DNA from: Bacillus sp. FJAT-50079
GTDB taxonomy: Bacteria > Bacillota > Bacilli > Bacillales > Bacillaceae_C
NCBI RefSeq assembly: GCF_018343515.1
Contig: NZ_JAGYPD010000002.1
Location: forward strand, 614,211-678,210
Direction of reading: 5' to 3'
Length of the DNA stretch: 64,000 nt
Shown here one piece after another: positions 44,548 to 53,752 of this stretch. A program made the translations under genes and the position numbers. Every line of letters begins with the position of its first letter. The first letter of the stretch is position 1. A model generated the notes under the pieces. That model did not search any database, had not been told where the DNA came from, and saw nothing but the letters and a program-made list of their open reading frames with translations.

Positions 44548-46617
44548 TTATCTAGTAAATGCCGCAGGGACACCACCGTCAACAGTGATCATGCACCCAG
44601 TTGTTTTTTCTGCTTTGGAAGAGGCAAAGAAAGCAATTGCTTCCGCAATATCATTCGGGAAAATATTTACGAGCAATGTTGTTCTTTTACGATAATGTTC
44701 ATCTAATTGTTCTGGCTTAATCCCATATGCGGCTGCTCTTTCCTCTTTCCAGCTCGATCCCCAAATTGCTGATCCTTGTAATACCGCATCCGGAAGGACA
44801 GAATTCACACGAATACCGTATTCTCCACCTTCTGCGGCAATACATCTTGCTAAATGGGTTTCAAGCGCCTTCACTGAACTATATGCTGCTGCATTTTTTC
44901 CAGCGTAAATCGAGTTTTTCGATCCGACAAAAATCATATTTCCTCCGACGCCTTGCGCTTTCATTTGTTTAAATGCTTCTCGGGCTACGAGGAAATAGCC
45001 TGTTCCAAGTACATTCATATTCAAATTCCATTCATTCAAAGAAGTTTCATCAAACGGACTTGATGTAGCTAAGCCAGCATTATTAACGATAATATCAACG
45101 CCTCCATATTGAAGAGCTGCTTTTTCAAATGCTGCTTGTACCTCGTCTTCTTTCGTCACGTCCATTTTCACTGCAAACGCTCGATTCGCACCGTATGTTT
45201 CATTAATCTCCGCTGCCGTTTTCTCTGCACCTTCAATATTTAAATCAGCGACAATGACGTGTGCGCCTTCAGATACGAGGCGACGGCATGTTTCACTGCC
45301 AATTCCACCCGCTCCACCTGTTACAAACGCAATCTTGCGAGAAAATTCCGCTTCCGCAGGTGCCAGCGTCAATTTGTATAGCTCAAGTGGCCAATACTCA
45401 ACATTGTACGATTCATTTTCACTTAAGCTAACAAATTCACCTAATGCAGTTGAACCTTTCATCACAGCGATCGCCCGATGGTATAAAGCACCGCTTACTT
45501 TTGAATTATTAAAATCTTTTCCTGTATTAATCATGCCGATTCCTGGAATTAAAATCACTCGTGGTGCCGCTTCAAACATTTTATCTCCTTCATGTTTATT
45601 GCGATCGAAATAGGCTTCATATTCTTGTTTAAAGCTGGCAACGCCTGCTTTAATTTTTTCAATCAGTGCTTCCACGTCATTTGTTGCTGGATCCCAATCA
45701 ATATAAAGCGGTACTCGTTTTGTATGGACGAGATGATCCGGACAGGCCGCTCCAATTTGCGATAAACTTGGCGCATTTTCACTATTCACAAACTCCAATA
45801 CATCTTCACCACGATCAAATGTGATGATCATCTTCTTTTGATCGCTTACACTCCCGCGAATAACAGGCATCACTTTTGCTAAAATCTCCTCAGCCTCTTC
45901 TGTTTTCAACGATTCATATTTTTGACCACCGAAGGAAACCGTCGCATCTATTTTTTTAGCAATATATTGTTCTGCTTCATTAATAATCTCAATTGTTTTA
46001 TGATAGCTTTCTTCGGAAGTGTCTCCCCATGTAACAAGTCCATGCTTTTCCATTAGAACAAGTTCTGCATTCGGATTATTTTTCACTCCTTCTGCGATCA
46101 TTTTCGATAATGTAAAGCCTGGACGTACATATGGAACCCAAACAAAGCGATTGCCAAACAGCTCCTCTGCAATTTGCTTTCCATTATCAGCGCAGCAAAT
46201 GCGAATGATCGCATCTGGATGTGTATGATCAACATGTTTATATGGTAAAAACGCATGAAGAAGCGTTTCAATCGATGCCCTTGGATGTTTACTATCAATC
46301 ATACAATGTCCTAAATAAGCAACCATTTCTTCGTCGCTCATCTCATCACGCTCTATCAATGGCCGAATGTCGTCTAAATTTAGCCCAGTAAAGTTATGCG
46401 CTTTCATAGTTGCTAAATCTGAACCACTCCCTTTCACCCACATGACTTCAACCTCTCTGCCGCGAAAATCCTTTTCCGTCGTTTTCATTGATGTATTTCC
46501 GCCACCCCAGTTACAAACCGTTCGATCCGTACCTAGCAAATTTGATCGATACACCAATTGTTCGACTCCCATCGGTAGCGTAGATGCTTTTTCTGAATCC
46601 CATAAGTTTTGAACCAT
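44548..46617 (-). CDS. rhaEW: Bifunctional rhamnulose-1-phosphate aldolase / lactaldehyde dehydrogenase
   Basis: A 689-residue fusion. The N-terminal class II aldolase domain (about 1-400) has NWGGGNTSMK, VKGSGSDLATM, and the zinc-site region HVDHTHPDAI with LMEKHGLVTWG. The C-terminal SDR domain (about 430-689) has VTGGAGGIGSE, NNAGLATS and the catalytic YSSVKA. It cleaves rhamnulose 1-phosphate to DHAP and L-lactaldehyde and oxidises the latter, as shown for RhaEW-type enzymes. AGGAGG precedes the ATG. A promoter sits upstream. Confidence 0.95.
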   Translation of the reverse strand: MVQNLWDSEKASTLPMGVEQLVYRSNLLGTDRTVCNWGGGNTSMKTTEKDFRGREVEVMWVKGSGSDLATMKAHNFTGLNLDDIRPLIERDEMSDEEMVAYLGHCMIDSKHPRASIETLLHAFLPYKHVDHTHPDAIIRICCADNGKQIAEELFGNRFVWVPYVRPGFTLSKMIAEGVKNNPNAELVLMEKHGLVTWGDTSEESYHKTIEIINEAEQYIAKKIDATVSFGGQKYESLKTEEAEEILAKVMPVIRGSVSDQKKMIITFDRGEDVLEFVNSENAPSLSQIGAACPDHLVHTKRVPLYIDWDPATNDVEALIEKIKAGVASFKQEYEAYFDRNKHEGDKMFEAAPRVILIPGIGMINTGKDFNNSKVSGALYHRAIAVMKGSTALGEFVSLSENESYNVEYWPLELYKLTLAPAEAEFSRKIAFVTGGAGGIGSETCRRLVSEGAHVIVADLNIEGAEKTAAEINETYGANRAFAVKMDVTKEDEVQAAFEKAALQYGGVDIIVNNAGLATSSPFDETSLNEWNLNMNVLGTGYFLVAREAFKQMKAQGVGGNMIFVGSKNSIYAGKNAAAYSSVKALETHLARCIAAEGGEYGIRVNSVLPDAVLQGSAIWGSSWKEERAAAYGIKPEQLDEHYRKRTTLLVNIFPNDIAEAIAFFASSKAEKTTGCMITVDGGVPAAFTR

Positions 46618-46672
46618 TGAAATTCCTCCTAATTTTATTTATGTTTGTTTTTCTTTGTTTATCTTTAATTTA

Positions 46673-46701
46673 ATCATACAACACTTCTGTTTATTTTTGA
46701 A
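46673..46701 (-). promoter_or_regulatory. Promoter of the rha block
   Basis: Minus-strand TTCAAA-17 bp-TATGAT. Downstream, A-rich direct repeats around AAACAAAG and AAACAAAC (46640-46670) could be the DeoR-type operator; this is weak inference. Confidence 0.5.
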
Positions 46702-46721
46702 TAGATATTTTCAAAAAAATC

Positions 46722-46771
46722 ACAAATAAAAAAATACTGCCACCTATCCAACGGATAAATAGCAGTATTAT
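46722..46771 (-). terminator. Terminator after the KdgF-like gene
   Basis: Minus-strand AATACTGC pairs with GCAGTATT, with inner TATCC / GGATA pairing, then a T run. It separates the GH105-YteT-YteU-KdgF unit from the rha unit. Confidence 0.82.
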
Positions 46772-46775
46772 TTGT

Positions 46776-47096
46776 TCATTCTCTATCTAATAAATCTTCC
46801 CTAATTGGGGTAAACACATCCAAAATCGCAGAAGCTTCAAGGGCTGTTACCGAATGTTTCGCATTGCTAGGAATAAAAATACTATCGCCTTTTTTAAGAA
46901 TCGTTTCCACTCCATCGATATAAAAGGCCATTTTCCCTAATAAACAATAAGACATTTGTTCATGAACATGTGAATGCTCATAGCCCTGTGCATTTTTCTC
47001 AAAATGAACTTCCATCATCATTAATTCATTTCCGGCATTGATAATATTTCGTTTTACTCCAGGCTCGGCATTTTCCCATTGTCCAATTTTCCCCAT
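46776..47096 (-). CDS. Cupin protein, KdgF-like (unsaturated uronate linearisation)
   Basis: A 106-residue single-domain cupin. The metal site is formed by His residues in GYEHSHVHEQMSYCLLG and a later His in IPSNAKHSVTAL. The length, motif and location fit KdgF, which opens 4,5-unsaturated galacturonate to the linear ketose form. That fits the two GH105 enzymes of this block, whose product is that monomer. Start at ATG 47096, 7 nt after GGGTG; TTG at 47102 is less likely. The function is an inference from family and context. Confidence 0.78.
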   Translation of the reverse strand: MGKIGQWENAEPGVKRNIINAGNELMMMEVHFEKNAQGYEHSHVHEQMSYCLLGKMAFYIDGVETILKKGDSIFIPSNAKHSVTALEASAILDVFTPIREDLLDRE

Positions 47097-47123
47097 TGTC
47101 AATCACCCTTATTTAGTCGGATT

Positions 47124-47780
47124 TTACGCGTCCTCGTTAACGAGTTCCAAGCGCTGTTCATTTTTTACCGCTTTATTTTCTACTCTTGCAAAAACTTGTA
47201 GTGCGATCCACATAATCATGTATGCAAGTAAACATAAGCTAAAGAACGGAATTAAACCTGGAAGAAGGCTTAACCCAGTGTATAGGAGCATCGCGCCAAT
47301 GATCATCATAAATGTAAAGAGAGGATATGATAGACCAAAGACCGCTGCATACTTAAAGTATGTTTTCAAGCTGCCATTAAAATGAACGTAGACTGGAAAA
47401 ATGTAAAGCAAAACAACGAGATAAACAAAACTAATAGCAATAATCGCATAGCGAACAACTGTATACAATATACCGGCGGTTGGTAAATATGCCAAGTCTA
47501 CATATAAAATAAAGCCAACTAAAGCTAAAAGGAAACCAAGGAGATTCGCCTTAAGAAATTCCTTTTTATATACGTTCCAAAACGTTTGGAATATTGGAAC
47601 GTCTGTTTCTCCCATTACCCATTTTCGATTGATCGAATAAAGGGCAACCGTTGCCGGTGCGATTCCAAAAACCCCAAGCCCAAGAACAGTAAATAAAAAC
47701 CATAGGACATTTGCGTAAGCAATCCGTGAAATAAATTCACAGCTGCGAAAAAATAGTCCATCAAATCCTCCAAATTTCAT
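47124..47780 (-). CDS. DUF624 (YesL/YteU family) membrane protein
   Basis: A 218-residue protein with about five helices. It shares GLFFRSCEFISRIAYANVLW and FWNVYKKEFLKANLLGFLLA with the copy at 34271. ATG at 47780 follows AGGAGG at 9 nt; the frame runs 7 codons further up through the ribosome site. Position after the Gfo/Idh gene mirrors B. subtilis yteT-yteU as I remember it. Its role in pectin transport or sensing is unknown. Confidence 0.88.
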   Translation of the reverse strand: MKFGGFDGLFFRSCEFISRIAYANVLWFLFTVLGLGVFGIAPATVALYSINRKWVMGETDVPIFQTFWNVYKKEFLKANLLGFLLALVGFILYVDLAYLPTAGILYTVVRYAIIAISFVYLVVLLYIFPVYVHFNGSLKTYFKYAAVFGLSYPLFTFMMIIGAMLLYTGLSLLPGLIPFFSLCLLAYMIMWIALQVFARVENKAVKNEQRLELVNEDA

Positions 47781-47804
47781 ACGATCGAACCTCCTTGGCA
47801 AAGC

Positions 47805-49112
47805 TTATTGCTGAATAATGTTTTTTTGTTCTGCGTTTAATAATTCCTCAATCTTAATCGGGCGGTTTTCTTTTGCGGACTTCCAAACACCTTCACCAAC
47901 GGCGATCGTGTATGCACCCGCTTCTGCCCCTGCTAAAATTTCATAATTCCGACGAGGATCCACACCTAAGAAGATGTCATTAAGTAAGATCGGGTCCCCT
48001 CCACCATGCCCTCCTGGTGTTTGCACGACATGAATGATTTCTTTCGAACCAAATAATGGATAATAATCAATCGTCTGTTCAGGTACTTCAAACGGCACAC
48101 GGCTTGGCGCATGCCATTCCTGTGTTTCAATTCTTCCTTTTGTTCCATTAATTGCTAAGCGATAGCCCTCGTATGGAACCGAAAAATTAATAGAATAGCT
48201 TAATAATGCACCTTTATTATATTTAACAGTAGCTGTATACGTATCTTCTATATTAATCTCTGAATCAAAGATGCACTGATCAGGACGATAGCCTGTGTAT
48301 TGCTTATCATTCATTTCATCCATTTTAATATGATCATCTTTTACCGCTGACTGAAGTGTCCGTGGATTCCATCTCATATAATAATCACAATCATTTTGTA
48401 CATGGCATGTTCCACAATAACGATTATCTGTTGACGGATCCGGATTTAATTCCCCGTCTGGTCCATAATAATTTAATGCACCATAAGAAAAAACTTCCTC
48501 TGGATATTGATCAATCCACCAATTGACTAAATCAAAATGGTGAGTGGATTTATGGATGGACAGCCCTCCGGAAAATTCCCGCTGGCGATTCCAACGCTTA
48601 AAATAACTAGCTCCATGATATGTGTCAATATACCAGTTCAGGTCGACAGATGTAACGCGTCCGATTTTCCCTTCTAAAACCATCTCTTTAATTTTACGAT
48701 GGTATGGGCTATACCGGTAATTAAATGCGACTGTTACTTTTCCTTTACTCTTCTTCTCTGCTTCGAGAACTTTCACGGCATCTTTAGATGTTGTAACCAT
48801 CGGTTTTTCCGTGATGACGTCAATATCTTTGGCAAGAGCCTTTAATATATAGTCGATATGCGTGTCATCCCTACTTACAACGATGATCGCATCTGGCTTT
48901 GTTTCCTGAATCATTTGTTCAAATTGGCCGTCTTTATAGCTATTGGCAGCAGCAAGCTCTGGAAATCGCTCCTTACAAATATCAATTCGACGCAAATCGC
49001 TATCCAATAGACCTACAATTTGATTCCTCTCAGAAAACTCTGTTACAAGTGGTTGGATGAACATACTCATTGCGCGGTTACTAACCCCGCATATCGCAAA
49101 TGTTTTCATCAT
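47805..49112 (-). CDS. Gfo/Idh/MocA-family oxidoreductase (YteT-like)
   Basis: A 435-residue NAD(P)-dependent oxidoreductase. Its N-terminal Rossmann domain starts FAICGVSNRA, with DVITEKPMVT (catalytic Lys, about 98). The C-terminal alpha/beta domain has the His motif GGLSIHKSTHHFDLVNW. An insertion around 230-245 holds three Cys (RYCGTCHVQNDCDYYM). No substrate is known. The ATG directly abuts the stop of the GH105 gene upstream. The GH105-YteT-YteU order is that of the B. subtilis yte genes as I recall, pointing to rhamnogalacturonan use. Confidence 0.87.
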   Translation of the reverse strand: MMKTFAICGVSNRAMSMFIQPLVTEFSERNQIVGLLDSDLRRIDICKERFPELAAANSYKDGQFEQMIQETKPDAIIVVSRDDTHIDYILKALAKDIDVITEKPMVTTSKDAVKVLEAEKKSKGKVTVAFNYRYSPYHRKIKEMVLEGKIGRVTSVDLNWYIDTYHGASYFKRWNRQREFSGGLSIHKSTHHFDLVNWWIDQYPEEVFSYGALNYYGPDGELNPDPSTDNRYCGTCHVQNDCDYYMRWNPRTLQSAVKDDHIKMDEMNDKQYTGYRPDQCIFDSEINIEDTYTATVKYNKGALLSYSINFSVPYEGYRLAINGTKGRIETQEWHAPSRVPFEVPEQTIDYYPLFGSKEIIHVVQTPGGHGGGDPILLNDIFLGVDPRRNYEILAGAEAGAYTIAVGEGVWKSAKENRPIKIEELLNAEQKNIIQQ

Positions 49113-50222
49113 TTATTCTCCCCCAACAAGCTTTTCCATTTCCATACAGGCCATGATAAACGCACCTGCTCCGTGCAAATCGTTTTCACTGCGCTCACGT
49201 GTAATGTAATAATCATATACTCCGATCGATGTACCGATCACAATATCTTTAAGCGTAATGTCACCTGATTCAGACTCTTCCACTTTATGCTCGATGATTC
49301 CGTTAAATCCATGTTCTGCATACTTCGCAAATTCTTTGCCGACATAGTTCTTTGACACTGCTTTGGCAATGACGTAAACGAATAAGCTCGATGCAGAAGT
49401 TTCAAGCCAATTATCTTCACGGTCAATTTTATCGATAATTTGATACCATAATCCGGTTTCTTTATCTTGGTATTTTACTAGATTCGTCACATAGTCTTGA
49501 ATAAATGTAATCCAATCTGCTTTTTGTGGATGATCTTCAGGCAATAGATCAATCATATCAATGACAGCAAGCCCGTACCAACCAAGCGCACGTCCCCAAA
49601 TCTCCGGAGCTTTTCCATTCGGTAATGACCACGGTTGTACAGCTTTCTCATCCCAACCATGGTGATAAAGTCCATTTTCCTCATTGACAGTATGTTTTCT
49701 CATTAATTTTTCTTGGTGGATGACCATATCAATCAACTCTGGTTCATTAAAATCATTAGCATAATGCAAAGCAAATGGTCCACCCATGTATAAACCATCT
49801 AGCCACATTTGGTAAGGATATTTATCCTTATGCCAAAATCCGCCTTCACTTGTAAGATTAAGCGTATTAAATAAGTCGCGTAGTTTTTCAGCCGCAATTT
49901 GGTATTTCTTTTCCCCTGTTGCTTTGTAAAGAGGGAATAATAATAATCCTGCTTGAATTGAATCAAGCTCATCTCTAGCAAAAAGGAAATTGCCATTTTC
50001 ATCAATGAGATGATCAACATACGCTTTGTAATAATCAAAGTATTTTTGATCATTCGTTTCGTTATAAACTAAATCCATCCCACATAAAAAAACACCTTGA
50101 TGATAATGCCAACGGCTAGCAGGAGGTAATTCCGGTGCTGTAAATCTTCCCATTAATGTATCACATGTTTTTTGAGCCCAATATAAAGGTGTTTTCGTTT
50201 CAGTTTGATTCGTCAAAGTCAT
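49113..50222 (-). CDS. GH105 unsaturated rhamnogalacturonyl hydrolase (YteR-like)
   Basis: A 369-residue alpha6/alpha6-barrel enzyme. YteR features are QMWLDGLYMGGPF (catalytic Asp about 140), GLYHHGWDEKAVQPW, IWGRALGWYGLAV and SASSLFVY. It releases unsaturated galacturonate from rhamnogalacturonan oligomers. It differs clearly in sequence from the GH105 at 37109, so the two may act on different chain lengths or substitutions. ATG at 50222 is 5 nt after GAAAGGA; the frame opening at 50255 overlaps a cre site. It is first in its operon. Confidence 0.92.
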   Translation of the reverse strand: MTLTNQTETKTPLYWAQKTCDTLMGRFTAPELPPASRWHYHQGVFLCGMDLVYNETNDQKYFDYYKAYVDHLIDENGNFLFARDELDSIQAGLLLFPLYKATGEKKYQIAAEKLRDLFNTLNLTSEGGFWHKDKYPYQMWLDGLYMGGPFALHYANDFNEPELIDMVIHQEKLMRKHTVNEENGLYHHGWDEKAVQPWSLPNGKAPEIWGRALGWYGLAVIDMIDLLPEDHPQKADWITFIQDYVTNLVKYQDKETGLWYQIIDKIDREDNWLETSASSLFVYVIAKAVSKNYVGKEFAKYAEHGFNGIIEHKVEESESGDITLKDIVIGTSIGVYDYYITRERSENDLHGAGAFIMACMEMEKLVGGE

Positions 50223-50254
50223 GTACATCCTTTCGAAAGAAAATAATTTTTTCA

Positions 50255-50269
50255 CTGAAAGCGTTACCA
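50255..50269. promoter_or_regulatory. CcpA cre site between GH105 and the AraC regulator
   Basis: CTGAAAGCGTTACCA fits the cre consensus WTGNAANCGNWNNCW at all but the first base. It lies 33 bp before the GH105 start, so it should act on the minus-strand operon. Confidence 0.72.
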
Positions 50270-50507
50270 GTAGTTCTTCTTTAATTTATTACATTTATTA
50301 CATAAAATCTATAATCATCTTTACCTACTTGTCGCTTTTACTCGAAATCAATGAAATTACACAGATAAACTAATGAATTGAACACGATGTTATATAATGA
50401 TTATGATGATATGATTGTTATTGCTAATCATTCCATATATAATTAAATACGACTTTTGTTAATTTTAATATGCGATTAGCTTTCACATGAACAATTTGGG
50501 GGGTAAA

Positions 50508-52808
50508 ATGAAAATACAAAAATCAACAAGTTTCTTTTACAAAATTATTACTTTTGTTAGCGTTTTAAGTATTGTACCCGTTGTCATTATAGGCATTTTT
50601 TCTTTTATTACATCTTCCGACGTCATTGAAAAAAATGTCGCTAACGAAAAACAACATAGCATCTATCAAATCCAAACGAATATCGAACAAATCTTAAAAA
50701 CGGTGGATCACTCTCTCACTCATTTTTCTACCTCCTACCATATTAAGGAAGCTCTTCGTGAGCCTTTAGTTACAGAGCAATTCCAACTATATAATCAATT
50801 GAGGGAGGAAATGGGGCATCTCCAAACATTCGATACGAGAGTTGGGGACGTTGTTCTTATTAGCTATCCAAATAAGTGGCTCGTTAATAATTATGGGTTG
50901 CAGCGATTAGCCGATGAGCAATTAGCCGATATTCAAAACACCTATTCGGTATTAGCGACAAAATCGACATGGATGCTTGAAGAACGAGAACAACCGTTTT
51001 ATAAAAAGGTGAGTGGAAATTCTTGTCCTTATCACATTACCCTTGTAAAGCAAATTCCTTTAACGAGCTCTAATAAGACGGGGATGGCATTAGCCAATAT
51101 ACCAACATGTTCTTTTTCAGAATTATTACAGCATAATAATGATGCAGAGACGATTGTTATTTTAGATAGTGATGGAACGGTAATCGCTCACTCGGATAAG
51201 AGTAATGTGGGCAAAACATTTGCTTATGAAAATATTGTCCCATTATTAGAAACGACAGAATCAGAGCACGGACAATTCGATTCTGTGTTGGATCAAATTG
51301 ATTATAAAATCACATATCGGAAATCAATTTATAATAATTGGACTTACTTATCCCTTGTAAAGCTAAGTGATTTAAGCAAGCAATCACATTCAATCGGTTG
51401 GTTTACCTTTTTTGTTTGTTTTATCATCGCCGCTATGTCCTTGCTTGTCGCCTTAATCGGCTCAAAACGAATTTATCGCCCTGTTCAGCGTTTACAGGAC
51501 GTTCTTTTACGTTCGACTATCCCGAAGGCGAATACGAAAGCAAAGAATGAATTTGATATGATTGAAACCCAAGTCCAACAAATGTTGCAAAAAAATGTTC
51601 ATTTAGAAGAAACGCTTCAAGGACAAATCGGTCAATTAAGACAATTCTTTATGCTCCGATTATTAGATGGAAAGTTAAATGAGGAGGAGCTCCCGGGAAA
51701 ATTAAAATATTTCGATTATGACCAAGACTTCCGTCGCCTTAGTCTTCTCGCTTTGCAAATTGATTCTCCTGAGGATGCCGGTTTTGCGAGAAAAGAAGAA
51801 GACGTCTTATTATTTGTCATTAATAATTTAATCGAAGAATTGATCCCGAGCTCACATCGGATGACGCCAATTGTAAAAAATAATATACAAGTGACAATCT
51901 TATATAGTAGACATGAAACAAAAGAACATCACATTTATTATTTAAACAATATTGCTGAAACGATCCAGCAAAAAGTAAGAGAAGATTTAAATATTTCAGT
52001 GAGCATTGGAATAAGTGAACCATTTAATAGCGTAAGTAAAGCTCCACTTGCATTTATGGAAAGCCTTGAAGCATTAAAGTATACGTTAAAATACGGAAAA
52101 GAATCGATTATTTTCTTTGAAAGTTTAGAAAGAGCACAAGCTTTCCACATTTATTTCCCGAAGCAAATTGAAAATGAACTTTTCGATGCGATTAAATTAG
52201 GAGAAATAGAACAAGTTGACAATTTACTCGATCAATTGCTTGATGCGATCTTCGAAAAGGATTTAAATCATTTGCAATATCAAATTTCACTCGTTCGTTT
52301 CTTAAATGACTTAATTGAACTTATGCAAACATTAGGGATTGATGTGTTAGAGCTAGAAGATAATAAGTCAATGTTCGAAGCAATATATGAGCTAAAATCA
52401 TTAAGTGAAGTAAGAAACTGGTTTGCGGATATGATTATTTATCCGCTTATGACTAAAATCGAAAAAAGATCAGAATCTCAGTATAAAAATATATCCGATA
52501 ATATTATTCATATAATTCAAGAGGAATTTGAAACCGACCTTACACTCGAATCAATTGCAGCACGATTACATTATAATCCAAATTATTTAAGCAGCATTTT
52601 CCGCAAAGAGATGAATATTTCATTCAGTGAATATTTATCGATGTATCGATTAAATATGGCGAAAAAATGGTTGTTGGAAACTGACATGTCTGTGAAAGAA
52701 ATTTCCGAAAAGCTTAATTATAAAAATCCACAAAATTTTATCCGGTCATTCCGTAAAAGTGAGGGAACAACTCCTGGAAAGTACCGTGAATCGAAAAAAG
52801 CATTTTAA
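50508..52808 (+). CDS. YesS-like membrane AraC-family regulator
   Basis: A 766-residue one-component regulator. A transmembrane helix (about 15-35) is followed by an extracellular Cache-like sensor (about 40-280) and a second helix (about 290-312, WFTFFVCFIIAAMSLLVALI). A HAMP-like/coiled segment follows, then a long cytoplasmic region and a C-terminal AraC HTH (about 665-760) with LTLESIAARLHYNPNYLSSI and SVKEISEKLNYKNPQNF. YesS/YtdP proteins activate pectin and rhamnogalacturonan genes on sensing oligosaccharides outside the cell. ATG at 50508 follows GGGGGGT; the ATG at 50487 lacks one. Divergent from the GH105 operon, which it probably controls. Confidence 0.9.
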   Translation: MKIQKSTSFFYKIITFVSVLSIVPVVIIGIFSFITSSDVIEKNVANEKQHSIYQIQTNIEQILKTVDHSLTHFSTSYHIKEALREPLVTEQFQLYNQLREEMGHLQTFDTRVGDVVLISYPNKWLVNNYGLQRLADEQLADIQNTYSVLATKSTWMLEEREQPFYKKVSGNSCPYHITLVKQIPLTSSNKTGMALANIPTCSFSELLQHNNDAETIVILDSDGTVIAHSDKSNVGKTFAYENIVPLLETTESEHGQFDSVLDQIDYKITYRKSIYNNWTYLSLVKLSDLSKQSHSIGWFTFFVCFIIAAMSLLVALIGSKRIYRPVQRLQDVLLRSTIPKANTKAKNEFDMIETQVQQMLQKNVHLEETLQGQIGQLRQFFMLRLLDGKLNEEELPGKLKYFDYDQDFRRLSLLALQIDSPEDAGFARKEEDVLLFVINNLIEELIPSSHRMTPIVKNNIQVTILYSRHETKEHHIYYLNNIAETIQQKVREDLNISVSIGISEPFNSVSKAPLAFMESLEALKYTLKYGKESIIFFESLERAQAFHIYFPKQIENELFDAIKLGEIEQVDNLLDQLLDAIFEKDLNHLQYQISLVRFLNDLIELMQTLGIDVLELEDNKSMFEAIYELKSLSEVRNWFADMIIYPLMTKIEKRSESQYKNISDNIIHIIQEEFETDLTLESIAARLHYNPNYLSSIFRKEMNISFSEYLSMYRLNMAKKWLLETDMSVKEISEKLNYKNPQNFIRSFRKSEGTTPGKYRESKKAF

Positions 52809-52824
52809 TAGAGGAGATTTTGAT

Positions 52825-53727
52825 ATGCTGAATTTTGTAGTTGCTCAAAATGGAAAAGGTGATTTCACAACGATTCAAGCTGCTGTGGACGCCGTTCCTG
52901 TTCATCCACGTGAAGAAGTAAAAATTTACGTGAAAGCTGGCATTTATGAAGAAACAATTTTCATCCCCGACAATAAGCCGGGGATTCGTATCGTCGGGGA
53001 AGACAATGAACGAACGCATATCGTTTATGGCAATTATGCAAAAATGAAGGATTTAAATGGGTGTGAGATTGGGACATTTCAAACAGCTGTCGTCTATGTC
53101 CATGCTGATGATTTTATTATGGAAAATATTACAATCGAAAATCACGCAGGATTCGGTGAGGAAATTGGACAAGCCGTTGCCCTTTATATTTCTGGTGACC
53201 GCTGTGTATTTAATCATGTCCGCTTATTAGGAAACCAAGATACCCTCTATTCTTCAAAAGGGCGTCATTATTTTCTTGATAGTTATATCGAAGGTCATGT
53301 AGATTTTATTTTCGGTGCAGGCACTGCAGTTTTTGATAATTGTACGATTCATAGTTTACGCAGCGGATATATTACCGCTGCCTCTACCCCAAAGGAACAA
53401 GAATTCGGCTTTGTCTTTATTAATTGCCGATTAACCGGCAATCACGAGGCTGACACTGTCTTTTTAGGTCGCCCATGGCGTCCTTTCTCCCATACGGTTT
53501 TTATCAAAACATGGATGGGTGAACATATAAAGCGCAGCGGCTGGGACAATTGGCGTGATGAAACCAATGAAACGACTGCCCGTTATTCTGAGCACCAAAG
53601 CATTGGTCCTGGGGCACGTTTAAATGAACGTGTACAGTGGTCGAAGCAGCTATCAGATGAAGAAGCCCGAACATACTGTTTGAAGCATATTTTTCATGGA
53701 GCCGATGTGTGGTTGCCAAACTTCTAA
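52825..53727 (+). CDS. Pectin methylesterase (CE8), cytoplasmic
   Basis: A 300-residue right-handed beta-helix enzyme. It begins MLNFVVAQNGKGDFTTIQAA and has the CE8 motifs GNQDTLYSS, YIEGHVDFIFG (catalytic Asp) and LGRPWRPFSHTVF. It removes methyl esters from polygalacturonate. There is no signal peptide, although CE8 enzymes are usually secreted. GAGGAG lies before the ATG; the open frame upstream overlaps the AraC gene and is not used. It lies 16 bp after the regulator and 25 bp before an esterase gene. Confidence 0.93.
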   Translation: MLNFVVAQNGKGDFTTIQAAVDAVPVHPREEVKIYVKAGIYEETIFIPDNKPGIRIVGEDNERTHIVYGNYAKMKDLNGCEIGTFQTAVVYVHADDFIMENITIENHAGFGEEIGQAVALYISGDRCVFNHVRLLGNQDTLYSSKGRHYFLDSYIEGHVDFIFGAGTAVFDNCTIHSLRSGYITAASTPKEQEFGFVFINCRLTGNHEADTVFLGRPWRPFSHTVFIKTWMGEHIKRSGWDNWRDETNETTARYSEHQSIGPGARLNERVQWSKQLSDEEARTYCLKHIFHGADVWLPNF

Positions 53728-53752
53728 TCTATTAATGGAGGATTAAGATCAA

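Noticed and set aside
52759..52824. 22-codon extension of the pectin methylesterase
   Set aside because: It overlaps the end of the AraC gene; GAGGAG precedes the ATG at 52825, where family similarity begins.
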